15,883 nucleotides of DNA. Source: Planctomycetota bacterium (GTDB lineage Bacteria > Planctomycetota > PUPC01 > DSUN01). Position 1 is the first letter of the stretch, and each line of letters begins with the position of its first letter. Below, in pieces: positions 6,147 to 13,011 of the stretch. The notes below the pieces were generated by a model. It searched no databases and was not told where the DNA came from. It was given only the letters and a program-made list of their open reading frames with translations. A program made the translations under genes and the position numbers. The stretch spans positions 1 through 15,883 of the forward strand of contig VGYW01000182.1 of assembly GCA_016872875.1 (NCBI GenBank). The letters run 5' to 3'.

Positions 6147-6158
6147 GCCTTGGGAGAG

Positions 6159-8300
6159 TCACTGCGAGGCCGGGGCGAGGATGAGGCGGAGCTCGGCGCC
6201 AGGCTGGAGGGTGATGGGGAGGCCGTCCTGGAGCTCTTTGCCCGTGTGGGCGGACTCCTTGTCGGCTGGCGGGCGGCGGAGGGTGTAGCGCTTGCTCTCC
6301 TCGGCGGTGAACCATTCGGGGAACTGGTTGATGCGGGGGTAGTCGAGGGGCATGCGCAGGTGCGCTTTATGGCGGGGCTTGTCAAAGACCAGGCGTCCCT
6401 CCCAGGGCTTGTCGGCGAGGAGGCTGAGGCAGAGGCGTGATGCGTGACCCGTGATGCGTGATTCGGAGTCCGGATGGGCTGCGGCGCCGAGGCGGAGGTC
6501 GGGGCGCCAGGGCTGGACCGTGAGCCCTAGAGTCTTCCAGAGGGCGTACATGATGGCGGTGCGGGCAGAGTTGCCGTCGCCGTGCCAGCCCTCGACGATG
6601 CCGTCGGGCTTCTGGACGCGCCACATGTCGTGGATTTCGCTGTCGAGCCAGGCGGCGGCTTCGGGGACGGGTTCGCGGTTGTAGAGGTTGATGGCGCCTT
6701 CGATGGAGTCGGCGTATTCGTCGGCCGAGCCCCAATGGTAGGTGGTGAGCTCGGGGAGGCGCTTGAGGACGTGGCGCACGGCGTCGCGGTAGGCCTCGGT
6801 CTTGTCGAGCAGCCAGACGGTGTAGAAGCCGTTGTAGTTGTAGCCCCAGGTGTCGCAGATGCCCTTGTCGTGCTCCCCGGTCTTGGGGTTGAAGGCGTTG
6901 TAGAGCATGCCGTTGGGGGTGCGTGCGACCTCCAGGATGCGGTCGAGCATGTCGTGGATGGGCTTCTCGTAGGCTCTCTTCTTTTCGGGCAGGGCGTGTG
7001 CGGTGGCGAGGTAGAGCTCGGTGAGTCCGCAGACGACCTCGCAGCCGTGGTCGCGGAGGCGCAGGCTGGCGAAGTTGCGGGTCGGGTGGTTGTCGCCGAG
7101 GAGGTAGTAGTCCCCGAGGCGGACCGCCCACTCGAGATACTTCTTGTCGCCGGTCATCCAATAGACGCGGGAGAGGGCCTGGAGCTGGTCGCCATTGACC
7201 TCGACGTTGGTGGTGGTGATGTCGCCAAAGGGGGTCTTCAGCTCGGCGTGCTTGAAGAGGTCGTCGAGGATAGCGATCATCCGCTCTGACCAGGGGCTTG
7301 GACCGAGCCACTCGGTGAGGGGGATGAGGCCGTCCTTGACGTATTCGGACGCGCCGAAGATGACGGCCTGGAGGTTTGGCTTCTGCGAGGCGAACGACTG
7401 CTTGGCGAACGACCAGTCCTCGGGCAGGCGGCCGAGGCGGGTGGCGAGCTTCGCCTCGGCGCGGAGGATGTCGAGCATGCGCCCGTCGAAGAGCGCGCGG
7501 TCGGTGAGCGCGGCGGTGAGGACCATGAAGGGGTAGTTGTCGGCCGCGGAGTCCTTGACGGCCCAGAGGTCGCGGTTGGCGCCGAGGTTGCGTGGGATGA
7601 GGCCGCTCTTGGGGTCGGCGTGGGCGAGCCAGCCCTCGACGAATCTGCGGCAGCGGAAGAGCATCTCGTTGGCGAGGCGGCCGTTCCTCTCAGCCTCGCG
7701 GAACGCGGCCTCCAGCTTGGCGTCGGCAAGCGGCGTGGCGGGGGCAGGGTGGGGGGTGTCCCAGACCTTGCGCATCTCGGGGAAGGCCTCGCCCTGGGGC
7801 GGGCTGGTGGGGAGGGCCTTCACGTCGAGCTTCAGCGCGATCTTGTGGGCGGGCTTCTTCGGGTCAACGCCCTCCTCGTCGGGCTTCTCTTTGCTCAGGA
7901 GCCGGACTGCGGAGATGAAGGCCGCCCTCTCGCCGAGGCGGGTGAGGGCGATGTCGTAGCGCTGGCCCGCGACCTTGTCGGGGACAGAGACGAGGAGCGG
8001 CTTGAAGCCGGCGTAGCCGCCGGCGCTGAGCTTGAGCTGTTGGCCATTGATGGTGATAAGCGCCTCGCGGGTATCGTTCTTCGCGCCCCAGGCCAGCTCG
8101 AGCACATGGCCCGGCTTAGGCGGCACGTCAATCGTCAGGTGGATGTCGGCCCGCCCGAGCCAAATGTAGGGCACACCGTCGTATTCCTGCGCGGCCTCGA
8201 TGCCCTTATCAATGCTAAGCCAGGCGAGTGGGGCGGGGGCCTCGGTGGCAGAGGCGGACAACGCGAGGAAGATGCACGATTGCAGGGCTCTCGGCTTCAT
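6159..8300 (-). CDS. Secreted protein: beta-sandwich plus (alpha/alpha)-toroid domain, function unknown
   Basis: I do not recognise a named family. From ATG 8300 the protein has 713 residues. MKPRALQSCIFLALSASA is a signal peptide with probable cleavage after ASA. Residues about 20-155 look like a beta-sandwich with alternating strands (ADIHLTIDVPP, ALITINGQQL, RYDIALTRLG), as in carbohydrate-binding modules. Residues about 200-600 are helical with aromatic loops (DLWAVKDSAADNYPF, NVEVNGDQLQALSRVYWMTGDKKY, GICDTWGYNYNGFY, GWHGDGNSARTAIMYALW), which suggests a six-hairpin glycosidase- or lyase-type toroid. A beta-rich tail follows. ATG 8309 is an alternative start, but AAGGA is eight bases from 8300, which also gives the cleaner signal peptide. 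A repeat tract encodes residues about 613-622. It is probably the third gene of a minus-strand group. Confidence 0.65.
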   Translation of the reverse strand: MKPRALQSCIFLALSASATEAPAPLAWLSIDKGIEAAQEYDGVPYIWLGRADIHLTIDVPPKPGHVLELAWGAKNDTREALITINGQQLKLSAGGYAGFKPLLVSVPDKVAGQRYDIALTRLGERAAFISAVRLLSKEKPDEEGVDPKKPAHKIALKLDVKALPTSPPQGEAFPEMRKVWDTPHPAPATPLADAKLEAAFREAERNGRLANEMLFRCRRFVEGWLAHADPKSGLIPRNLGANRDLWAVKDSAADNYPFMVLTAALTDRALFDGRMLDILRAEAKLATRLGRLPEDWSFAKQSFASQKPNLQAVIFGASEYVKDGLIPLTEWLGPSPWSERMIAILDDLFKHAELKTPFGDITTTNVEVNGDQLQALSRVYWMTGDKKYLEWAVRLGDYYLLGDNHPTRNFASLRLRDHGCEVVCGLTELYLATAHALPEKKRAYEKPIHDMLDRILEVARTPNGMLYNAFNPKTGEHDKGICDTWGYNYNGFYTVWLLDKTEAYRDAVRHVLKRLPELTTYHWGSADEYADSIEGAINLYNREPVPEAAAWLDSEIHDMWRVQKPDGIVEGWHGDGNSARTAIMYALWKTLGLTVQPWRPDLRLGAAAHPDSESRITGHASRLCLSLLADKPWEGRLVFDKPRHKAHLRMPLDYPRINQFPEWFTAEESKRYTLRRPPADKESAHTGKELQDGLPITLQPGAELRLILAPASQ
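6436..6463. repeat. 14-bp tandem repeat inside the secreted-protein gene
   Basis: CGTGATGCGTGACC (6436-6449) is followed by CGTGATGCGTGATT (6450-6463), identical in 12 of 14 bases. On the coding minus strand it contributes Ser-Arg-Ile-Thr-Gly-His-Ala-Ser-Arg. It sits between the helical domain and the beta-rich tail, a place where a linker insertion would be tolerated. Confidence 0.75.
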
Positions 8301-8308
8301 GAATGGCA

Positions 8309-8313
8309 TCCTT
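8309..8313 (-). promoter_or_regulatory. Ribosome-binding site favouring start 8300
   Basis: AAGGA on the minus strand is eight bases before ATG 8300. Its last base is also the A of the alternative ATG at 8309; an upstream AAAGGA (8314-8319) could serve that start with only four bases between. Confidence 0.5.
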
Positions 8314-8325
8314 TCCTTTGAACCC

Positions 8326-8423
8326 GCAATCCGTAATCCGTAATCCGTAACCAGACAAGGAAGAGACGTGTCATCCTCGGGCTTCTTCCCCTCTCTGGTT
8401 ACGGATTACGGATTACGGATTGC
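8326..8423. repeat. Perfect 30-bp inverted repeat built of 9-bp units
   Basis: Arms 8326-8355 and 8394-8423 are exact complements. Each contains two to three 9-bp copies of the CCGTAATCC type. The 38-nt loop can pair further through GGAAGA and TCTTCC. The right arm continues into related GAATTGC units up to about 8440. It spans the gap between two minus-strand genes and includes the stop codon of the upstream one, so it may terminate or attenuate transcription between them. Confidence 0.92.
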
Positions 8424-9499
8424 GAATTGCGAATTGCGCATTGTGACCAGCGTCGGGCGGCGAGGAGGAGCTCACCGGCCTCGCGAGGGGTGTCGCACCA
8501 GGTCTCGATGCACAGAAGGGCGGGGTCGAGGGACTCGACGAGGGGCTCGACGTTGGCTTTCGGGACGGCGATGTGGACGACGCGGCCCGCGGCCTGGACG
8601 GCGCGGTATAGGCCGAGGTAGGCCGGGCCGTTCGGGGGACGGCCTGCCCCAGGGACCCACTGGATGACGCGGATGGCGTCGAGGGAGAGGAGGCGCGGGA
8701 GGTGCCGCTCGGCGCCCGGGCCGTCGAGGTGATACCAGACCCGCCCGAAGCGCTCGCCGACGAACTGGAGCTCGGGGACGACGAACTCCTCGAACATGGC
8801 GGGCGAAATCATGCACGAGATGTCTGATTGGGTGGAGACGAAAGGCTTGGGTCCCCAGAAGCGCGCCCAGCCGGCGATGCCGTACCAGAAGTCGTTGGCC
8901 GCGGCGGTGAGGCGGCGGAAGTGCTCGATGACGCGGCACCAGTTTTCGGTGAGCTTGCGGAGCGTGGCGCGCATCCAGGCGGGGTGCTGGGCAAGGCCGA
9001 GCATGAATGCCTCGGTGCCGATGACGCGCGCCAGGATGTCGCTCGCGGGGAGGAGGCAGACCTGGCCGACGAGGAAGTCGTCGCGGCCCGCGGCCGCGGT
9101 GACGGCGCGGTGGAGGGCCTCGTAGCGGCGGAACCAGGGGCTATCGAAGTCGAGCTCGAAGGCGGGCGGATTGTCCCAGTCGAGCGCGATGGGCTCGAAC
9201 CAGATGGTTTCGAGGCTGAGGCGTGGCGTGGCGCCGTAGGTGGTGGCGAGCCAGCCGCCGTTGAGGAGCTCGGATGGGACGGCTTCGCCTGCGAAGCAGG
9301 TGCCTTCGAGGCGCGCGAGGACGGTGGGCACGATGTGGGCGGGGTCGAGGTACTTCTCCTCGCCGGTTTGTGGCGGGGGGGTGGCGCGGCCTTTGCCGCT
9401 GGGTGCGGTAACGACCATGCATGGGCGGTCGAGGCGGCGGCCCTCCCAGAGTGCGGCCCAGCGTGCGGCGGCCTCGGGCCAGTCAGGTTTGTACTTCAT
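8399..9499 (-). CDS. Uroporphyrinogen decarboxylase-superfamily protein (methyltransferase-like), function unknown
   Basis: The 366-residue product has the TIM-barrel pattern of the URO-D superfamily, which contains HemE and the MtaA/MtbA-type corrinoid methyltransferases. Supporting stretches are LVGQVCLLPASDILARVIG, the long helix with HPAWMRATLRKLTENW, ISPAMFEEFVVPELQFVGERFG, and YHLDGPGAERHLPRLLSLDAIRVIQWVPGAG. H257-L-D259 stands where zinc methyltransferases carry HxC; C335 (TWCDTP) could be a further ligand. It is probably not HemE, because HemE's N-terminal arginine motif is not seen. The start ATG overlaps the stop of the upstream peptidase gene as ATGA, indicating coupled translation. 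The last 13 or so codons and the stop (8399-8440) come from a repeat, so the original end was probably after LLAARRWS. Confidence 0.78.
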   Translation of the reverse strand: MKYKPDWPEAAARWAALWEGRRLDRPCMVVTAPSGKGRATPPPQTGEEKYLDPAHIVPTVLARLEGTCFAGEAVPSELLNGGWLATTYGATPRLSLETIWFEPIALDWDNPPAFELDFDSPWFRRYEALHRAVTAAAGRDDFLVGQVCLLPASDILARVIGTEAFMLGLAQHPAWMRATLRKLTENWCRVIEHFRRLTAAANDFWYGIAGWARFWGPKPFVSTQSDISCMISPAMFEEFVVPELQFVGERFGRVWYHLDGPGAERHLPRLLSLDAIRVIQWVPGAGRPPNGPAYLGLYRAVQAAGRVVHIAVPKANVEPLVESLDPALLCIETWCDTPREAGELLLAARRWSQCAIRNSQSVIRNP

Positions 9500-11697
9500 G
9501 GCGCCTTCTTCGGGAAGTCGTCGGGCATCCAGGGCAGCAGATCGGCTATGGAGGCCCTGGCCTTGTCAGAGGTCGGGACGCCCCAGGCCTGGAAGAACGG
9601 GCCGAGGTTACGTCCGACGGCCCGCGAGAAGCGCGTCATCCACTGGTCGCGCTTCTCGTCGTCGCTTCGCGGCCTCTGGCCGCCGGGGAGTGCGCGGTAC
9701 TCGGCGAAGACCTTCTTGAACGTGTCCCAGCCGAATGCCTCTTGGAGCTGAATGTACATGAGCAGGGCGAGGAAGGGGTCGCTCTTCCACTTGTTGAAGT
9801 CGGGGCCGGTGGCGAGATACGCCTTGAGGGACTTCGCCCGTGGTTCCGGGCCGAAGCTGCGGAGGGACTTGGGGGCGCGGCCCAGCAGCTTGTCGTAGAC
9901 GTAGAGGGTGAAGAGGTTCACCGTGACCTCGCCGGTGCCGGCGAAGGTCCAGTCGCCCGACTGGTGATTATGGCCCATCTCGTGGAAGAGGCCCCAGATG
10001 CCGCCGTGGGCGTCGGCCAGAATCCGCCTCTTGTCCACGAACACCTCCGCCATGTCGAGGTGGGTCATGAGGGGGTAGCCGGAGTGCATGTAGCCGGCGC
10101 TGATCTGCACGTCGGCCACGTAGCGTTCGGGCCGCGGCCGCTCGGTCGGGACCGTGGCCAGCTCCGCACAGGCATCGAGCACGCCGTCCCAGAACCTCAT
10201 CAGGTCCTCGGGGTCGTCGAGCGTGCGGACGTTCTTGGAGGGAACGGTGATGACGACTTTGGTGGTTGCGAGCTCGGCCCAGGGGGCGGGGCGGAGGCGA
10301 ATCGTCTCGCGCCACGCCGCGAGCTCCGTCTTGCCGAGCACGTAGAGCGGGGCTTCGACCGCTCCGGCGACCTTGACGCCGATGGTGCCTAGCTTGGAGC
10401 CGCCGGGCACCTCGATATAGATGGGGCCGCCGAAGGCGTTGGCCGCCTTCGTCGAAGCCGCGTTCAGGGGGAATCGGCGGCAGACCTCGGGCGCGCGCCG
10501 CCAGGCCTCGTGGTGCCAGAGGGAGTCGCTGTGTGCGCCGATGCGCACCCACAGCCCCTTGCCCGCCGCCGACGCCGGGACCTCGACAGTCACGACCTCG
10601 CCGGGCGGAGCATAGAGGCCGGTGCTGTGCCAGCCGGGAATGGCGGCGTTGACCTCGAGGCTTCGCGCGACGCGCTCGGCCTTTTCGGGCACCTCGCCGG
10701 GGAACCAGGCGGCCAGCCAGTGCGCCTTGACCTGCTCGGCCGGGAGCTCCCGCATGTGCTCCAGCTCCAGGGTCAGCCAAAGGCGGGCGAGTGGGTCCTT
10801 GATCGGCTCGCCCTTCTTTAGCCGATCGGCAGCCTTGACCACGCCTCTGTGTGTGAGGAGGACGAGTCTGGGGCGTAGCAGTTTGTCATCCTTTGGGAGG
10901 GAGCGGATGGCGTTGGTGAGGGTTCGGGACGCCTGCCCAAGCTCGTCGGGCTTGAGTTGCGCCTTCCCGTCTGAATGCGCCTCGAGGGCGTCGAGGGCGC
11001 GGCCGGCGTGAACGAATGGGGGAATGGCCACGTTTGCGGCAAAGCCCGCCTTGTCGGTGCGCTCGGCCATGCCGTCGGCCCACACCAGGCCGGCGGGGGC
11101 CAGAAGGCGGTTGCCCGGGTGATCGGCGATGAGGTTTTTGCCGGGATGGAGCTGGAGCCAGCCCCAGGCGGTGTCGGCGGCCACGAGGCCCCCGCCGCCA
11201 TTCAAGAAGATGCCCACAGCGTCGCCGGCAAGCTCATTCGAGTGGCAACAGACGACGCTGAACTCGGCAAGCTTCTTGTGCCAGTCGGCCCCATCGAGTG
11301 CTTCGGCCTTCAGGCCCTGCTTCTGGAGGAAGGCCAGGAGGCCGCCCTGGCGTCGGACGGCGATTCGGGCTTCGGCGGGCGGCTTGCGGGCGGCCCAGCG
11401 GACCGCGTTGAGCACGAGGCGGCCCGTGTCGGCCGCGGCGAGCGCCTCGGCGCCGAAGTAGCCGTCGTGGCCGAACGCCACGACGCGTCCCTTACCCAGC
11501 GCGGTGGCGGCCACGACCGGCTGGCGTGTCGCCCCGCCTGCGCCCCCCGCGACGACGGCGAACGCCTCGTCGCCGAAGACGCACAGCGAGCCGGGCGCCC
11601 CCGGCGCGGCGATGCGGGCGACACCTTCCAGCAGCTCCTCGATGTCCCCGGCCCTGCCCTCGGCGGCGGCGAGGGTGGTCAGGAGAAGCCACAGCAC
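9496..11697 (-). CDS. M60-like zinc metallopeptidase, probably secreted
   Basis: The catalytic core is of peptidase family M60 (enhancin-like, gluzincin type), whose members cut mucins and other O-glycosylated proteins. HEMGH with zinc ligands H572 and H576 and catalytic E573 is followed by E590 in TGEVTVNLF, fitting HExxH-x(8-28)-E. LHPGKN- and ADTAWGW-type segments near residues 20-250 suggest a ThuA/glutamine-amidotransferase-like domain, as in TCAF-type M60 proteins. A beta-rich domain (GLYAPPGEVVTVEVP) precedes the protease. From GTG 11697 it has 733 residues and begins with a hydrophobic export signal (LWLLLTTLAAAEGRAG). The start is uncertain: the frame stays open to 12090, but that stretch is palindromic repeats and overlaps the methyltransferase. 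A G tract about eight bases before GTG 11697 may serve as ribosome-binding site. Confidence 0.85.
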   Translation of the reverse strand: MLWLLLTTLAAAEGRAGDIEELLEGVARIAAPGAPGSLCVFGDEAFAVVAGGAGGATRQPVVAATALGKGRVVAFGHDGYFGAEALAAADTGRLVLNAVRWAARKPPAEARIAVRRQGGLLAFLQKQGLKAEALDGADWHKKLAEFSVVCCHSNELAGDAVGIFLNGGGGLVAADTAWGWLQLHPGKNLIADHPGNRLLAPAGLVWADGMAERTDKAGFAANVAIPPFVHAGRALDALEAHSDGKAQLKPDELGQASRTLTNAIRSLPKDDKLLRPRLVLLTHRGVVKAADRLKKGEPIKDPLARLWLTLELEHMRELPAEQVKAHWLAAWFPGEVPEKAERVARSLEVNAAIPGWHSTGLYAPPGEVVTVEVPASAAGKGLWVRIGAHSDSLWHHEAWRRAPEVCRRFPLNAASTKAANAFGGPIYIEVPGGSKLGTIGVKVAGAVEAPLYVLGKTELAAWRETIRLRPAPWAELATTKVVITVPSKNVRTLDDPEDLMRFWDGVLDACAELATVPTERPRPERYVADVQISAGYMHSGYPLMTHLDMAEVFVDKRRILADAHGGIWGLFHEMGHNHQSGDWTFAGTGEVTVNLFTLYVYDKLLGRAPKSLRSFGPEPRAKSLKAYLATGPDFNKWKSDPFLALLMYIQLQEAFGWDTFKKVFAEYRALPGGQRPRSDDEKRDQWMTRFSRAVGRNLGPFFQAWGVPTSDKARASIADLLPWMPDDFPKKAP

Positions 11698-11719
11698 CAG
11701 GCGGGCCCCCCCCAGGCAC

Positions 11720-11738
11720 GCCCAAGCACAGCTTGGGC
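11720..11738. repeat. 8-bp-stem hairpin upstream of the M60 gene
   Basis: GCCCAAGC (11720-11727), loop ACA, GCTTGGGC (11731-11738). It lies 22 bp before the proposed GTG start and would sit in the mRNA leader, where it could affect translation. A related GCCCAAA-type stem occurs at 11961-11980. Confidence 0.65.
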
Positions 11739-11769
11739 ACGTGTTCAGCCCTGCATCAGGGGCCGCCCA

Positions 11770-11880
11770 CCTCTCCCTTGGGGAGAGGTCGCCCGCCAGG
11801 GGCGGGCGGGTGAGGGTGCCTTCTCGGTCGCCCACGGCGGCTAAAGCACCCTCACCCCAGCCCTCTCCCCGAGGGAGAGG
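11770..11880. repeat. Palindromic repeat of the CCCTCACCCC...CCCTCTCCC type
   Basis: GGGTGAGGGTGC (11808-11819) pairs perfectly with GCACCCTCACCC (11846-11857). Outside these are two further hairpins, CCTCTCCC with GGGAGAGG (11770-11777, 11781-11788) and CCCTCTCCC with GGGAGAGG near 11861-11880. Repeats of this wording are scattered through many GC-rich bacterial genomes. It lies between the methyltransferase and M60 genes. Confidence 0.8.
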
Positions 11881-11917
11881 GGGGATGGTTGCCTCCTCGC
11901 CAAACACGTACCCGCCT

Positions 11918-11980
11918 GGGCGTGGCACCCCCGGAGCTCTGGCTGCAAACGTGGGTGCCACGCCCAAACTCGTTTGGGCG
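11918..11980. repeat. Two overlapping, mutually exclusive hairpins
   Basis: GGGCGTGGCACCC (11918-11930) is a perfect 13-bp complement of GGGTGCCACGCCC (11953-11965). CGCCCAAAC (11961-11969) pairs with GTTTGGGCG (11972-11980) around only two bases. The two stems share 11961-11965, so only one can form fully at a time. It sits about 40 bp after the methyltransferase stop on the minus strand. Confidence 0.75.
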
Positions 11981-12017
11981 TGCGCGGTCTGGGTCTCCCT
12001 GCAACGGCAACGGCTCA

Positions 12018-12815
12018 TCATTGGGTCGGCTTTCGACAGCGGATGTGGAGGAAGAAGGGGACGACCTGGGTGTCCTGCATGTGATGGCATCGCGCCACCA
12101 CGTCATCGCTCGCGCGCGGCTCCTGGACGCGCTCGACGGCGAGACCCGCGGCAACGACGGCGTTGAGCCACTCGCTGAGGGGGTGGTGGAAGCGAGGGAC
12201 TCGGAAGGGCGGGAGGCCGGCCTTGGCCTCGGGCGGGGCGGCGCCGAAGAGCCACTCGTCAATCCGCCCGTCGGTGCGCTGGAAGTAGCGGCCGATCTCG
12301 ATGGCATAGGTCTTGCCATCGGCGCCCCGCAGGTTGCGGCGGTGCGGCGTGTCGGTGCAGGGATGCGTGATGGAGAACTGGAGGAACCCGCCCGGCTTGA
12401 GCACGCGGCAGGCCTCGGCGAGCGCCCGGTCGTTCTCCGGCACGTCCATCAGGCTCATCACCGCCACGGCGAAGTCGAACGCGGCGTCGGGGAAGGGGAG
12501 CTGGACGGCGCTGGCAATGGCGTAGCGGATGCCGAGCGGCTTGCTGGCCTCGGCCTCGACGGCGTGGCGGATGAAGCGGGGCGAAACGTCAATCGCCGTC
12601 ACCCGCGCGCCCCGCTGGGCGAGGAGGCGGGTGTTGTGGCCCTCGCCGCAGCCGATGTCGAGCCCGCTCAGGCCGCGCACGTCGGGCAACATCTCGAAGA
12701 ACCAGGGCGTGTTGAGGAAGTCGCGGTAGACATCGTAGCCGGCACGGGCCAGTTCTGTCCAGGCCTCCGCATTCGCGTCCCAGTAGCGGCCCACCTCGCG
12801 ATGGTCCATCTTCAC
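12018..12815 (-). CDS. Class I SAM-dependent methyltransferase
   Basis: The 265-residue protein has a Rossmann-like methyltransferase fold (Methyltransf_11/25 type). Motif I LDIGCGEGH is at residues 52-60, followed by VTAIDVSPRFI with the acidic ribose-binding residue, AVQLPFPDAAFDFAVAVMSLMDV (motifs II/III) and ACRVLKPGGFLQFSITHP. The N-terminus YWDANAEAWTELARAGYDVYRDF and the region ending FHHPLSEWLNAVVAAG recall small-molecule or lipid-type methyltransferases, but the substrate cannot be named. The start is GTG 12815 with AGGGAG nine bases upstream; ATG 12809 is possible. A strong promoter at 12837-12865 serves it. About 320 bp of repeats separate it from the M60 gene, so co-transcription is uncertain. 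Confidence 0.88.
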   Translation of the reverse strand: MKMDHREVGRYWDANAEAWTELARAGYDVYRDFLNTPWFFEMLPDVRGLSGLDIGCGEGHNTRLLAQRGARVTAIDVSPRFIRHAVEAEASKPLGIRYAIASAVQLPFPDAAFDFAVAVMSLMDVPENDRALAEACRVLKPGGFLQFSITHPCTDTPHRRNLRGADGKTYAIEIGRYFQRTDGRIDEWLFGAAPPEAKAGLPPFRVPRFHHPLSEWLNAVVAAGLAVERVQEPRASDDVVARCHHMQDTQVVPFFLHIRCRKPTQ

Positions 12816-12836
12816 AGCCCTTTGCTCCCTGGCTTC

Positions 12837-12865
12837 ACTATATGCGCTCCGGCGAGTGGGTTCAA
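12837..12865 (-). promoter_or_regulatory. Sigma-70-type promoter of the methyltransferase gene
   Basis: On the minus strand TTGAAC (12865-12860; 4 of 6) and TATAGT (12842-12837; 5 of 6) are separated by exactly 17 bp. Transcription would start near 12830, giving a leader of only about 15 nt that still contains the ribosome-binding site. Confidence 0.6.
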
Positions 12866-12876
12866 GCGAGGCGCGC

Positions 12877-12905
12877 TTGCAGGCACCAGATGGGCCGGAT
12901 ACGAT
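12877..12905 (+). promoter_or_regulatory. Weak candidate promoter for the 781-aa gene
   Basis: TTGCAG (12877-12882) and TACGAT (12900-12905) are 17 bp apart, with 3 and 4 matches to the consensus. It would be divergent to the methyltransferase promoter and leave a leader of about 100 nt. The remaining part of this gap up to 13000 shows nothing clear. Confidence 0.3.
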
Positions 12906-12998
12906 GTGCAGGTAGACCGCGCCGGGCGCGGGCGTGGCTCCTGATCTTCGGGCTGCGAATCGTCGTCGTTGCCGTCGTCCTCGTGGTCGGCCGTGATT

Positions 12999-13004
12999 GA
13001 GGGG
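12999..13004 (+). promoter_or_regulatory. Ribosome-binding site fixing start 13012
   Basis: GAGGGG is seven bases before ATG 13012. A TTG at 12997 is in frame but lies at the start of this site, so it is rejected as the start. Confidence 0.7.
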
Positions 13005-13011
13005 ACAACAA

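Noticed and set aside
5762..6184. 140-codon plus-strand open frame across the repeat mosaic
   Set aside because: Its product is a translation of palindromic repeats; no start signal and no similarity to a known domain.
6582..7289. 235-codon plus-strand open frame opposite the secreted toroid gene
   Set aside because: Low-complexity Val/Gly/Glu-rich translation with no recognisable domain; explained by codon bias of the minus-strand gene.
8399..9499. Annotation as hemE, the heme-pathway decarboxylase
   Set aside because: The URO-D fold pattern is present but HemE's N-terminal arginine motif is not seen, and the context is not heme synthesis.
10975..11844. Long open frame of 289 codons on the plus strand opposite the M60 gene
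   Set aside because: It is the antisense shadow of a GC-rich gene; composition is Gly/Ala/Glu-rich without motifs, while the minus strand carries a complete HExxH protease.
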